This document shows, piece by piece, positions 30,776-40,195 of a DNA stretch of 64,000 bases. Origin of the DNA: Pectobacterium wasabiae CFBP 3304 (lineage in GTDB: Bacteria > Pseudomonadota > Gammaproteobacteria > Enterobacterales > Enterobacteriaceae). Location: positions 3,224,001 through 3,288,000 of the forward strand of contig NZ_CP015750.1 in the NCBI RefSeq assembly GCF_001742185.1, in the 5' to 3' direction. The number at the start of each line of letters is the position of its first letter. Within the stretch, counting starts at the first letter, position 1. Under the pieces are notes generated by a model. The model was not told where the DNA came from. It searched no databases and saw nothing but the letters and a program-made list of their open reading frames with translations. A program made the translations under genes and the position numbers.

Positions 30776-33466
30776 TTACTCATCTTGTTGGCTACCTTGC
30801 TGCCCTTTAGGTTCGCTTGGGGATAGTAATGCACTGACAAACCTCTCAATTTCATGAAGGTTAGCCTCAATCTGTACACTATCGTGCGCGGTAATATGCT
30901 GTTCAAGCTGCTCACACAACTGTTTGCCAGGATGCAGATTCAGCATGGCAAACACGCCTTTCAGCCGGTGCGCCGTCTGCGAAAGTGACGGAAAATCGCC
31001 TGTTTCCGCTTCAGTATACAGCCTCTTTAAATCATCCGGTACTGTCTCCACGAACAGCGAGTAATAGTCGCTTGACGCCAGTTGTGCGGCGTAAAATTCA
31101 ACATCGCTCTGTTCTCCCTCCTGCGTCGCATCGGGTGGTGTTTCCAGTTGCAGTTCAATCAGCTTAAGCAATGCCTCCAGTAGGAGGTGGCTGATATTGT
31201 AGTTCACCCGCAAACGGCGCGGGCCCAAAGGTGTTACTGTGTCATCGTCATGACTCAACAGCAGCGTATAATCTGCTTTTTTCTCCGGGTCATCAGTAAT
31301 AAAAATATCGGCTTCCTGAGTAATCTGACGTTCATCGCTGACCAGATAATTGGCTCCCCAGCCCGTCAGCATATTGCCGACAATATGCTGTACTTCGTCA
31401 GACGTCACATCCAGCAAAACGGTAATACCGTCCAGCAGTTTTTCGTCCTCAACGGGCAGCGCTTCCGGCTCCAGTTTTAACGTCAGAATATAGTGTGTGC
31501 CTAACCCGGATTTACTGTTGATGGCTAATGCACCGCCCAGTTTATTACAGAGTTGATTACACAAAAATAAGGTCAATCCTGAATTTTGTCCGAAACGATC
31601 GGAAGTTGCAGGATGCAGGAAAGGATGCCGAATGTTTTCCTGCTCTTTTCCTGAAACCTGGGTTCCGGTATCGCTGACCTGAATAACCAGCGTATCCGAC
31701 TCATTATTTTTTCTGTCAACCGACACCGTAATTTTGCCGTAATCGGTATTGGTCACTGAATAATTTAGCAGCAGTGCCAGCGTTTTTTTCAACAGCTCGG
31801 CATCACCCACATAAGTTTGATTACTATCCAAATGGTAATGATGGAATAGGGTGAGCCCTTTTTGATTCAATCGCGGCAACAACTCAAGGAGAACATTGTC
31901 GATAAGCGTCAGCGGTGAAAAGCTGGTATTGACCCCGGTCCATTCCTGCGCCTCAAGTTTTTCATGCAGGGCGATATTTTCCAGTAGCTGAATCGCGCAG
32001 CGGGTATCTGCTGTTAGTTGATCCAGCGTTTGTGCTTGTATGGCTGCCGTATTGCTGTGGCGTATCGCGTGAATATGCTGCTGTAGTGAGATCAGCGGCT
32101 GTTTAAATTCGCTGAGCAGGTTTTGGAATAAGCGTTTTCTGGCATGGATATTCTTTTCGTATTCACGCTGGGCTAGCAGCAATTTCCGCTGCACCAGAAT
32201 CTCTTTATCCTGTTCGCGCACCAGGAAGAGGCAATAGTCTGGCGAATATTGGCTACGGATTTGACGGATTTCATACATTTCATTATTGATGGTGACCTGA
32301 ATGACACCCTGATGTTCGTCCGCCATATTGGTGATTTTTTGCAGACTCAGGTGTGGAAGTAGGTGCTCTGCACGCTCATTTTGTATGATGATCTTGTTGC
32401 TGTTGAAATCATAAACCAGCACGCCCATCGGGATTTTCCCCGTGGTTTCGCGGTAAATATCCAGTTTCTTTTCCAACTGATGAGATAAATCTTCACCGGG
32501 ATGGGCATACTTTCGCCGGAAAAGGTAAAAGCCACTGATGGACGAACTCAGCAGAACCAGATTCAGCAGCATAAGCCAGATGTTATTACGCAACGCATCA
32601 ATAATCAGTGCCTTTACCGGCACCTGGAAAACGATTTTTATCGGTGCATTCACGAGCGTGGCAGAGACTTCAATATTAGAACCATGAAGCTGTGCATCCG
32701 TTGCGCTTTCACCATTATTACTGCCGTCCATGTTGCTAGCCGCAGGTGTATCTGGCTTCAGCATCAGATGGTCACGCGGGATCGCGTCTGGAATTAAATC
32801 GTTAATGGGCAGATCGAACGCCAGAATTGTCGCCAGATGGCCCGGCTGATTGAATGTGGTGCGCAGCGTGAAATAGTAATCGTTATAGAAGCGTAATTTA
32901 CGCAGCGGGGAAAAGCTTTCGCGTTCATCTAATACATTTGCCTGTTGCAGCATTTCCGTCCGGCGGGCTTCGGCAATGACCGTAATATAATTGCCGCGGA
33001 ACTGCGAAGAGATATCTTTCAGCGTCTGTGTGGAAATCATCGTCAGGCTGTTGTCGATGCCATTCAGATAATACATGGAATAGACGTTATTCTCTGCTCC
33101 CCAGAGAATATCGAGATAGCGTGATATCCGCCGCACTGACGTCAGCGTCCCCTTATCGTGTTGCCCAAAAATCAACGCATCCGTTTTCTGGCCGTTTTTT
33201 TCTACATAGAAAACATCGGGCATTAAATTAATTGCGCTAATGTTAGTGTCGTTAGCGGACGCTTCACTGTTTAGACTGCCGTAAATTTGATAGGTGAAAA
33301 AACGGTAGGTATCGATGCGTTTCTGTATACCTTGGGCAATAGTCGTCAGCGAATGTTTTTTGTCCGCCAGCAAATCGTTGATGTAGCTATAGCCAAACGT
33401 TCCGGTAATAAGGAGCGATAACACCGTAAGGAGGGAAAAATAACGCAAGATCATGGCTGGCATCAA
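30776..33466 (-). CDS. rcsD: Phosphotransfer protein RcsD
   Basis: The 896-residue inner-membrane protein relays phosphate between RcsC and RcsB. Two membrane helices (residues ~8-25 and ~300-320) enclose a periplasmic domain. A degenerate kinase-like region follows and retains DTGTQVSG and SGLTLFLCNQL segments but lacks a proper H box. The C-terminal HPt domain carries the phospho-accepting His in SQTAHRLKGVFAML (~845). RcsB is 8 bases downstream. Sequence divergence from E. coli RcsD is greatest in the periplasmic part. The N-terminal start at 33466 (MMPAMILRYFSLL) is plausible, with AGGAGCGTT-like purines just upstream. Confidence 0.94.
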   Translation of the reverse strand: MMPAMILRYFSLLTVLSLLITGTFGYSYINDLLADKKHSLTTIAQGIQKRIDTYRFFTYQIYGSLNSEASANDTNISAINLMPDVFYVEKNGQKTDALIFGQHDKGTLTSVRRISRYLDILWGAENNVYSMYYLNGIDNSLTMISTQTLKDISSQFRGNYITVIAEARRTEMLQQANVLDERESFSPLRKLRFYNDYYFTLRTTFNQPGHLATILAFDLPINDLIPDAIPRDHLMLKPDTPAASNMDGSNNGESATDAQLHGSNIEVSATLVNAPIKIVFQVPVKALIIDALRNNIWLMLLNLVLLSSSISGFYLFRRKYAHPGEDLSHQLEKKLDIYRETTGKIPMGVLVYDFNSNKIIIQNERAEHLLPHLSLQKITNMADEHQGVIQVTINNEMYEIRQIRSQYSPDYCLFLVREQDKEILVQRKLLLAQREYEKNIHARKRLFQNLLSEFKQPLISLQQHIHAIRHSNTAAIQAQTLDQLTADTRCAIQLLENIALHEKLEAQEWTGVNTSFSPLTLIDNVLLELLPRLNQKGLTLFHHYHLDSNQTYVGDAELLKKTLALLLNYSVTNTDYGKITVSVDRKNNESDTLVIQVSDTGTQVSGKEQENIRHPFLHPATSDRFGQNSGLTLFLCNQLCNKLGGALAINSKSGLGTHYILTLKLEPEALPVEDEKLLDGITVLLDVTSDEVQHIVGNMLTGWGANYLVSDERQITQEADIFITDDPEKKADYTLLLSHDDDTVTPLGPRRLRVNYNISHLLLEALLKLIELQLETPPDATQEGEQSDVEFYAAQLASSDYYSLFVETVPDDLKRLYTEAETGDFPSLSQTAHRLKGVFAMLNLHPGKQLCEQLEQHITAHDSVQIEANLHEIERFVSALLSPSEPKGQQGSQQDE

Positions 33467-33479
33467 TTAACGCTCCTGA

Positions 33480-34649
33480 TTAGCGGATGACTGCTCGTGC
33501 ACTGGCGCTGACGGCCAGCAACAGCAGTGCGACAAACCCGAATGCGGTAGCCAAATTGCTGAGTTGTGCAATAAAGCCGAGAATGGTCGGGCCGATCAGA
33601 ATGCCCGCATAGCCTACTGTAGTAATGGAGGCGATAGCCAGATTGGGTGGCATGATCTTTTGATTCCCCGCCGCGCTGAAGAGGATCGGTACCACATTGG
33701 ATGCGCCGATACCGACCATAACGAAGCCAAGAATGGCGGTCACTGCATTATCAATACCGATCGTTAACAGCAGACCGAGTGCGGCACAAAGGCTACCACC
33801 AGTAAGAATCGCGTAGCGCCCAAGCGCATTAACAATGCGGTCGCCATTTAGCCTGCCTAGCGTCATCGCGACGGAAAATGCCGCATAGCCCATTCCCGCC
33901 TGCGCGCCGCTCAGGTTGCGCTCAACCGTTAGAAAGAGGGCGCTCCAATCCAATATCGAACCTTCAGCTAGGAACATAATGAAGCACAGTGAACCAATGA
34001 ACATGACCCAGCCGCGTGGGATCACAAACAGCGGGCCACCTTCAGTTTGATTTGTGGTACGTAGCAGGTGCTTGTGCGCCGTTGCCATGAACAGCAGCAC
34101 CAACGCAACAATGGTCATTATCGCCATTAACGGGGACAGACCAAGCCACAGCAGGGCGCTGACGCCACCAGCACCGGCAATCCCTCCGATGCTAAAGAAA
34201 CCATGAAAACCGGACATCATCGCTCGGCCGCTGGCGTGTTCTACGATGACAGCCTGAATATTCATGGCGACATCGATCATACCAATAGATGCGCCAAAAA
34301 AGAGCAGCACGATCGCCATCACCGGCAATGTTTCTGCCTGCGTCAGAGCGGGCAATATCAGACAGAGCAGGGCGCTGGCCAGCAAAATAACGCTGCGGCA
34401 CCCCCACTTACTGGTGAGGAAACCGGTGAGCGGCATGGCTAACAGTGAGCCAATGCCCAGAGAAAGTAACAACATCCCGAGAGAAGCATCACTGATAGCC
34501 AGTCGCGCTTTAACAAAGGGCACCAGCGGTGCCCAGGACGCCATAGCAAAACCTGCAACAAAGAAAGCGATGCGCGTGGCGGCCTGTGCTTTTTTGCCCG
34601 GCAGATTCTGATTAATGCTTAACGAGTTGGAATGCAGAGTCGTACTCAT
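33480..34649 (-). CDS. MFS transporter of the YbjJ-like group
   Basis: From the ATG at 34649 (MSTTLHSNSL) it has 389 residues and about 12 hydrophobic helices. A major facilitator signature is present as GFLTSKWGCRSVILLAS after helix 2. The sequence is most like YbjJ-type carriers of unknown substrate (SGFHGFFSIGGIAGAG, LAEGSILDWSALFL, GIGASNVVPILFSAAG). It ends 13 bases from the rcsD start on the same strand, so it may be transcribed into rcsDB. It lies downstream of the HxlR regulator gene, also same strand, 136 bases away. The start is uncertain, since no strong ribosome site is visible. Substrate unknown. Confidence 0.75.
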   Translation of the reverse strand: MSTTLHSNSLSINQNLPGKKAQAATRIAFFVAGFAMASWAPLVPFVKARLAISDASLGMLLLSLGIGSLLAMPLTGFLTSKWGCRSVILLASALLCLILPALTQAETLPVMAIVLLFFGASIGMIDVAMNIQAVIVEHASGRAMMSGFHGFFSIGGIAGAGGVSALLWLGLSPLMAIMTIVALVLLFMATAHKHLLRTTNQTEGGPLFVIPRGWVMFIGSLCFIMFLAEGSILDWSALFLTVERNLSGAQAGMGYAAFSVAMTLGRLNGDRIVNALGRYAILTGGSLCAALGLLLTIGIDNAVTAILGFVMVGIGASNVVPILFSAAGNQKIMPPNLAIASITTVGYAGILIGPTILGFIAQLSNLATAFGFVALLLLAVSASARAVIR

Positions 34650-34785
34650 CCTGAACGAGGCTATCCGGTATACGTAACAAGGGCCTATTTTTACCATAAT
34701 TAGCGGTCTGAATGGAAAGAATCATGGTGCTCATCAAGCCTATGATTGGCAGCAAACTTTGCTGGATGCTACCTCTCGTAAAGCC

Positions 34786-35205
34786 TTAGCTGCCTTTGGA
34801 TCGCAGATCGAATGCGGAACGGGCTTGTTCGATGATTTCAAGGTTTTGCTCAGCCCATACCCACACGCCACAGAACGCAGCCCCAAGCCCAAGACCGAGA
34901 TCCGTCAGGCGGTACTCCACCTTTGGGGGGATAACGGGATGTACTGTGCGGATTACCAACCCTTCACGTTCCATCTCGCGCAGGGTCTGCGTCAGCATTT
35001 TCTGGCTGATCCCTGCCACTTTCTTTGCCAATTGTGTGAAGCGCAATTCCCCGTTTTCAGCCAGAACCTCAAGGATGAGCATCGTCCATTTGTCCGCCAC
35101 TCGGCCGATCACTTCGTTAACCAGCGTTTCTACGCGTGGATCCTGTTTTGTCGCTGATGAAAGCTTTCTCTGGACTTCTGAGTGTTTAGCGAAGTCGATG
35201 CTCAT
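34786..35205 (-). CDS. HxlR-family transcriptional regulator
   Basis: The 139-residue protein (start MSIDFAKHSE at 35205; a GTG two codons upstream is possible) is a winged helix-turn-helix regulator of the HxlR/MarR-like class. Characteristic segments are VADKWTMLILEVLAENGELRF, SQKMLTQTLREMEREGLVIR and VEYRLTDLG. Many relatives sense reactive carbonyl or quinone electrophiles through Cys. Here the only Cys is in AAFCGVWVW near residue 113, not at the usual N-terminal site. It is divergent from the first short-chain dehydrogenase gene across 222 bases, an arrangement that suggests it controls the dehydrogenases. No operator could be assigned. Confidence 0.85.
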   Translation of the reverse strand: MSIDFAKHSEVQRKLSSATKQDPRVETLVNEVIGRVADKWTMLILEVLAENGELRFTQLAKKVAGISQKMLTQTLREMEREGLVIRTVHPVIPPKVEYRLTDLGLGLGAAFCGVWVWAEQNLEIIEQARSAFDLRSKGS

Positions 35206-35427
35206 AGGCACTCTCTTTTTTTTGGGGTAATTGTGAACATTCTGGCGCTTTTCTTTCCCGAAGTCTGCGTCTGACAGTATCGGGAGTCAAGCATCTGAGT
35301 TCCTTAAAGCACGTATCCTCTATGCTTACCATTTGGTTAGTATCACACTTTATGGTGCCTACTTCCCAAAAGTTTGTGAGGTGCTTATTCTTTGAGTCCT
35401 ACCGTAAACGAAAAGTGGAAGCTAATC

Positions 35428-36198
35428 ATGCAAACGACAAATAACACAATACTCATTACGGGAGGCGGTTCCGGCATTGGTCGCGAGCTTGCACTGCGTT
35501 TCAACGATCTCGGCAACACAGTCATTGTGACGGGGCGGCGAGCATCTCTCCTGCAGGAGACGATCAATGGACGGAAAAATATGCACGCATTTGAGTTAGA
35601 TATCGACGATCCCAAGGCGATTAATGTGTTTGCTCAGCGGATCGTGACTGAATATCCATCCCTCAACGTCCTGATTAACAATGCTGGCATCATGCGTTAC
35701 GAAGATCTGAGTACTAGAAGCGATCTGTGCGATGCGCAGGCGCAGATTACGACAAATGTGCTTGGGCCTATCCGCCTCACTAATGCCCTTATCGATCACC
35801 TGAAGAGCCAACAGCATTCTGCGATCGTCAATGTGTCTTCCGGTCTGGCTTTTGTTCCGCGCGCTGACGCGGCGGTTTATAGCGCGACTAAGGCTGCCGT
35901 TCATTCCTACACCGTGTCATTGCGGCATCAGCTCGTGGATCAGGTGGAAGTCATCGAGCTCGTACCACCGGGTATCCAGACTGAGCTCACGCCGGGGCAG
36001 TCGGATCGCGAAGGCTACATGCCTCTGAACGCATATATTGATGAAGTTATGACACTGTTTTGCAAGCAACCGACGCCAAACGAGATCGTTGTAGAGCGTG
36101 CTCAACTGCAACGCTTGGCTGAGCGTGAAGGGCGCTTCGAACAGGTGTTTGATTTGATCAATGCGCGGGCAACTGAGCAGCACACTAAAAGTAAATAA
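35428..36198 (+). CDS. Short-chain dehydrogenase/reductase, DltE-like
   Basis: From the ATG at 35428 (GGAAG upstream) the cytoplasmic protein has 256 residues. Rossmann motif TGGGSGIGREL (residues ~10-20), NNAG (~85), the catalytic Ser in VNVSSGL and YSATKAAV (Tyr-x3-Lys) are all present. It resembles the DltE/YbbO-type SDRs that reduce aldehydes or ketones. The substrate is not deducible. The tail after the catalytic site contains a short insertion (TELTPGQSDREGYMPLNAYI) typical of the DltE group. It is the first of three SDR genes on the + strand, divergent from the HxlR regulator, and is followed after 65 bases by the next. Confidence 0.85.
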   Translation: MQTTNNTILITGGGSGIGRELALRFNDLGNTVIVTGRRASLLQETINGRKNMHAFELDIDDPKAINVFAQRIVTEYPSLNVLINNAGIMRYEDLSTRSDLCDAQAQITTNVLGPIRLTNALIDHLKSQQHSAIVNVSSGLAFVPRADAAVYSATKAAVHSYTVSLRHQLVDQVEVIELVPPGIQTELTPGQSDREGYMPLNAYIDEVMTLFCKQPTPNEIVVERAQLQRLAEREGRFEQVFDLINARATEQHTKSK

Positions 36199-36263
36199 GC
36201 CGTCCTCATACCGGCGGTATCGCTCTCTGCCGCAATCTCAAATCAACAGTGAAGGATTTCGTT

Positions 36264-37145
36264 ATGTCCACACAAGATTTCAACAATCCCGTTCGTTCTG
36301 GTGAGGCTAGCCTTTCCAGACGCAAGATCCTGACGGCCGCTGCTATAGCGATGCCTGCCGCATTGATTCTTGGCCCGGCGAGTGGTGTTGCTGGCGTTGT
36401 GCAATCCAATACTGCCACTAGCAAAGCGGCGCTGGTTACGGGGTCGTCGCGAGGCATTGGTGCGGCGATTGCGAAGCGGCTGGCTCTGGATGGATATGCG
36501 GTGACCGTTAATTACCTGAACAATCGTGAACTCGCGGCTGGGGTGGTGCGTGATATTGAGTCTGCGGGGGGGAAGGCTATTTTCGAGCAAGCCGATGTCA
36601 GTGACGCCAAGGCTGTGCGCCGTCTTTTTGACAAACATCGTGAAGCGTTCGGCCAGGTGGATATCGTTGTCGCGAATGCGGGAATCCAAAGACTAGGGGC
36701 GTTCGCCGATATGAGTGACGATGACTATGTCAGGTTGATAGACGTCAATATGAAAGGTGTTTTCCACACGCTGCGTGAGAGCGCCAGGCAGGTCTCTGAT
36801 GGCGGGCGCATCATCGCTCTTTCATCAGGGACCACCAGTATGCGCCCGCCCACTTACGGCCCCTATGCGGCCAGCAAAGCGGCCGTGGAGGTGTTCGTTA
36901 ACATTCTTGCGAAGGAACTGGCAGGACGGATGATTTCCGTCAATGCGGTGGCACCAGGTACCACGAATACGTCTCTTTTTACCGACGGCAAGACGCCAGA
37001 ACAGATCGCAGGGTTTGCACAGCAGACGCCGTACAAACGACTTGGTGAACCGGAAGACATTGCCAACGTCGTCTCAATCCTTGCTGGAGGACGCGGAGGC
37101 TGGATCAATGGTCAGGTGGTGAATGCCAATGGCGGTCTGGTCTAG
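36264..37145 (+). CDS. Short-chain dehydrogenase with twin-arginine leader (first of a tandem pair)
   Basis: The 293-residue protein starts at 36264, seven bases after AAGGA. The N-terminus has SLSRRKILTAAAIAMPAALI: twin Arg19-Arg20, then a hydrophobic stretch and a small-residue region, resembling a Tat export signal. An SDR domain follows with TGSSRGIGAAIAKRLA (NAD(P) site), NAGIQ, Ser in IALSSGT and YAASKAAV (catalytic Tyr/Lys). It ends in GGWINGQVVNANGG, typical of 3-oxoacyl-reductase-like SDRs. Export of an SDR is unusual; Tat carries folded cofactor proteins, so it is feasible. It may instead be a leader remnant on a cytoplasmic or membrane-bound enzyme. The neighbour at 37258 is a clear paralogue. 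Confidence 0.85.
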   Translation: MSTQDFNNPVRSGEASLSRRKILTAAAIAMPAALILGPASGVAGVVQSNTATSKAALVTGSSRGIGAAIAKRLALDGYAVTVNYLNNRELAAGVVRDIESAGGKAIFEQADVSDAKAVRRLFDKHREAFGQVDIVVANAGIQRLGAFADMSDDDYVRLIDVNMKGVFHTLRESARQVSDGGRIIALSSGTTSMRPPTYGPYAASKAAVEVFVNILAKELAGRMISVNAVAPGTTNTSLFTDGKTPEQIAGFAQQTPYKRLGEPEDIANVVSILAGGRGGWINGQVVNANGGLV

Positions 37146-37257
37146 GGTCATCCTTGTCAATACAGCGATGTGCTTCACAACGTGGGGCTTGTCGACGATT
37201 GCAAGCTATGTGCTACAACGTCAAGTTAACTGATTTTCAATATTTCAGGAACACATC

Positions 37258-38145
37258 ATGAGCATGAAAAATGACAACGAATGTGCCGGTAAGACCGGAA
37301 CTGAACCCAATCTCCACCGACGTAAAATGTTGACCGCCGCCGCCATGGCCGCGCCAGCCGTGCTGTTAATGGGGGCGGCGAGTAGTGGAGTTCAAGCCGC
37401 ACAACCCAAACCGGCTACTGGAAAAGTAGCATTGGTTACGGGGTCGTCACGTGGGATCGGCGCAGCCACTGCTAAGCGACTGGCTGCCGATGGTTTTAGT
37501 GTCACGGTCAACTACCTAACCAACCGCGAACTGGCTACTGGCGTTGTGCGGCAGATCGAGCAAGAAGGCGGCAAGGCCATCAGCGTACAGGCTGACGTCA
37601 GTGACCCGTCAGCCGTGCGCCGCTTGTTTGAAGCCAATAACGAGGCTTTTGGCGGTGTCGATGTTGTGGTGAGCAACGCAGGCATCATGCAGTTGGCACC
37701 TTTTACTGAACTCTCTGATGAGCAATTCGATCGTATGATGGCGGTTAACGTGAAGGGGAGTTTCAACGTTTTGCGCGAAGCTGCCCGTCGTGTACGCGAT
37801 GGCGGAAGAATTCTTACGCTGTCTTCAAGCATCACGAAATTGCGCAGCCCGACCTATGGGTCGTATGCAGCTTCCAAAGCTGCGCAAGAGCTTTTTGCCA
37901 ATATCCTTGCCAAGGAATTGGAAGGCCGCATGATTTCGGTCAATGCTATTGCCCCAGGATTGGTCAACACGACTCTCTTTACCGATGGTAAGACGCCGCA
38001 GCAAATTGCTGGTTTTGCCCAGCGTACGCCACACAAGCGGTTAGCTGAACCAGAAGATATTGCCAATGTCATCTCTACGCTTTGCAGTAACGATGGCGGG
38101 TGGGTGAACGGTCAAACCGTATTTGCCAATGGTGGCATCATCTGA
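37258..38145 (+). CDS. Short-chain dehydrogenase with twin-arginine leader (second of a tandem pair)
   Basis: The 295-residue protein is a paralogue of the preceding gene: both share ALVTGSSRGIGAA, VTVNYL-NRELA-GVVR, QADVSD, AVRRLF and LFTDGKTP-QIAGFAQ. The leader is NLHRRKMLTAAAMAAPAVLL (Arg21-Arg22) ending near VQA/A, a possible signal-peptidase site. Catalytic Ser is in LTLSSSI and Tyr-x3-Lys in YAASKAAQ. AGGAA sits 8 bases before the ATG. The 112-bp gap from the first copy has no clear terminator. Tandem duplication after acquisition of the leader is the simplest history. Substrate unknown. Confidence 0.85.
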   Translation: MSMKNDNECAGKTGTEPNLHRRKMLTAAAMAAPAVLLMGAASSGVQAAQPKPATGKVALVTGSSRGIGAATAKRLAADGFSVTVNYLTNRELATGVVRQIEQEGGKAISVQADVSDPSAVRRLFEANNEAFGGVDVVVSNAGIMQLAPFTELSDEQFDRMMAVNVKGSFNVLREAARRVRDGGRILTLSSSITKLRSPTYGSYAASKAAQELFANILAKELEGRMISVNAIAPGLVNTTLFTDGKTPQQIAGFAQRTPHKRLAEPEDIANVISTLCSNDGGWVNGQTVFANGGII

Positions 38146-38577
38146 CGGTGGGCTAGTGTACGCATTTCTATGATGGCGGAAGCCGCTGCGCTGGCTTGGT
38201 AAATTCAGACTGGCGCAGTGGACCGCCGTAATATAGATAGGGGCGGCTCAGCGAAGTGCTTGGCCAGAGATACGGTAAAACAAAAATGCCGATTAAATAA
38301 TCGGCAAAAGGATAAATAAAAGAATAGATAAATTGAAGTAATAATGATGATGAGCTGCGATTTTAGTCCGATACATATGCCCCGTTTTGCCGTTTGGTGC
38401 GATTTCAGCCTGTGCCCGCCGTTGTGGTCATGCCGTAAGGGTGACGGCAGGGATGGCTCGTCATAAAAATATACTGAGGCGTACTCTGCTGGAGGTGGTC
38501 TGTGCGTCTTGCATAACCTCTCACCCACGACGTGTTTTTTTCCCGTATAATCCCCTACTTTGTGTTAGGTCTCCGGG
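38146..38577. other. 432-bp gap between the SDR genes and menF
   Basis: The gap must contain the menF promoter. The only clear structure is a hairpin at 38288-38305, listed separately. Short open frames exist on both strands without ribosome sites or recognisable products. No ERIC or other repeat family is seen. Confidence 0.5.
38279..38305 (-). terminator. Reverse-strand hairpin terminator upstream of menF
   Basis: GCCGATT (38288-38294) and AATCGGC (38299-38305) pair. On the reverse strand the stem is followed by ATTTTTGTT, giving a terminator-like signal. No reverse-strand gene precedes it. It could equally be a weak 3' end for the + strand SDR genes. Confidence 0.5.
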
Positions 38578-39906
38578 GTGACGGTGAAACTACTTTCCGA
38601 CTTGCTGCGCCATATGCAGCAAGATTTGCGCGAGCCACAGCCTGAACGCGCAGGTTTCAGACAAATAACGCGTTCCTTAAGCCTCAGTGAGGCGTCTGAA
38701 CTATTGCCGTGGTTGGCGACTCAGCCTGTGTATCCCCAGTTCTATTGGCAGCACCGTCAGGATCGTGAAGAGGTTGCCGTTTGTGGCAAGCTGTGCGGGT
38801 TTCGTCATATTCAGGATGCTGAGGCGTTCCTCATTCAGCAGCAGTGCGATCCCGACGTGCGCATCTGGGGGCTGAATGCCTTTAACCAAGTGAAAGAAGA
38901 GGGCGCTTCATCACCTGGCTACTTGTTCTTGCCCCGCGTGGAACTACGACGTCAGGATGATACGCTCAGCTTGAGCATTAACCTGTTCAGTGAAACGTCA
39001 TTACAACAGGATGCTGTCGAGGCTTCGGCGTTTATTAACTTGCTTCTTCCGCCAGCATCACAGCCTCTTTTGCACGCGGAGGTGCAGTCTGTCGCGCATC
39101 AGCCGGAGCGTCAGGGGTGGATTGATTTGCTTCAGCGGGCGCTGCATGACATCAAAACAGGGCTAATGGAAAAGGTCGTTTTGGCGCGAGCAACCACGCT
39201 AACGCTGACACAACCGCTACAGGCAACCACCTTTATGGCCGCCAGCCGTGCGGCGAATCATCACTGTTTCCATTTCATGCTGGCGCACGATGCGCGCCAT
39301 GCGTTTCTCGGTTCCAGCCCGGAGCGGCTTTATCGCCGGCGGGGGAGTGAATTGGAAACGGAAGCCTTAGCGGGAACGGTGGCAGGCGATCGCGATGCAC
39401 TTAAAGCCGCTGAACTGGCCGATTGGCTGATGAAAGACACCAAGAATCAGTGCGAGAACATGCTGGTGGTGGATGATATTTGCCAGCGACTACAGCAATC
39501 TGCGCTGTCGCTGGATGTCATGCCACCAGAAATTGTGCGTTTGCGTAAGGTGCAGCATCTGCGTCGTACCATTCATGCCACGTTGAGAACGGCGTCCGAT
39601 AGCGCGTGCCTGAATATATTACAGCCTACTGCGGCAGTCGCGGGTTTGCCGAGGCAGGAAGCGCGCCGCTTTATTGCGGCGTATGAGCCGTTCGAGCGCG
39701 GTTGGTATGCGGGTTCTGCGGGTTACTTGTCGCGTCAGCAGTCTGAATTCAGTGTGGCACTGCGCTCGGCTGAAGTGCGGGATCATGTTTTGACGCTCTA
39801 TGCTGGTGCCGGGATTGTGGCAGGTTCTGATCCAGAACAAGAATGGCAGGAGTTGGAAAACAAAGCAGCAGGGCTGAGATCCCTGTTAGACGGTGATATG
39901 TCATAG
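38578..39906 (+). CDS. menF: Isochorismate synthase MenF
   Basis: MenF turns chorismate into isochorismate, the first step of menaquinone synthesis. The 442-residue frame, read from a GTG at 38578, carries the chorismate-binding domain over the last ~270 residues: KVVLARATTLTL, the ETEALAGTVAGDRD motif with the metal Glu, LRKVQHLRRTIHA, LQPTAAVAGLPR and YAGAGIVAGSDPEQEWQE. N-terminal IWGLNAFNQ also matches E. coli MenF. The start is uncertain (a second GTG at 38584 and an ATG at 38614 are alternatives). The rest of the men cluster follows on the same strand but is separated from menF by 289 bases containing an ERIC. Confidence 0.94.
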   Translation: MTVKLLSDLLRHMQQDLREPQPERAGFRQITRSLSLSEASELLPWLATQPVYPQFYWQHRQDREEVAVCGKLCGFRHIQDAEAFLIQQQCDPDVRIWGLNAFNQVKEEGASSPGYLFLPRVELRRQDDTLSLSINLFSETSLQQDAVEASAFINLLLPPASQPLLHAEVQSVAHQPERQGWIDLLQRALHDIKTGLMEKVVLARATTLTLTQPLQATTFMAASRAANHHCFHFMLAHDARHAFLGSSPERLYRRRGSELETEALAGTVAGDRDALKAAELADWLMKDTKNQCENMLVVDDICQRLQQSALSLDVMPPEIVRLRKVQHLRRTIHATLRTASDSACLNILQPTAAVAGLPRQEARRFIAAYEPFERGWYAGSAGYLSRQQSEFSVALRSAEVRDHVLTLYAGAGIVAGSDPEQEWQELENKAAGLRSLLDGDMS

Positions 39907-40040
39907 TTTTGTTTTATGGTTGTTGTGCTAGGTACTGGTTTATATCAAAGTCAGCGTAGTAAAAAAAAATATAATAAGGCTGATCGCGATAGTCGTTGAA
40001 GGGCAACCGGGCCGCCAACAGTTGGATCAATAGTATTTGC

Positions 40041-40167
<127 letters not shown>

Positions 40168-40195
40168 ACCTGCAACCTGAGTTGTTGAGTACATC

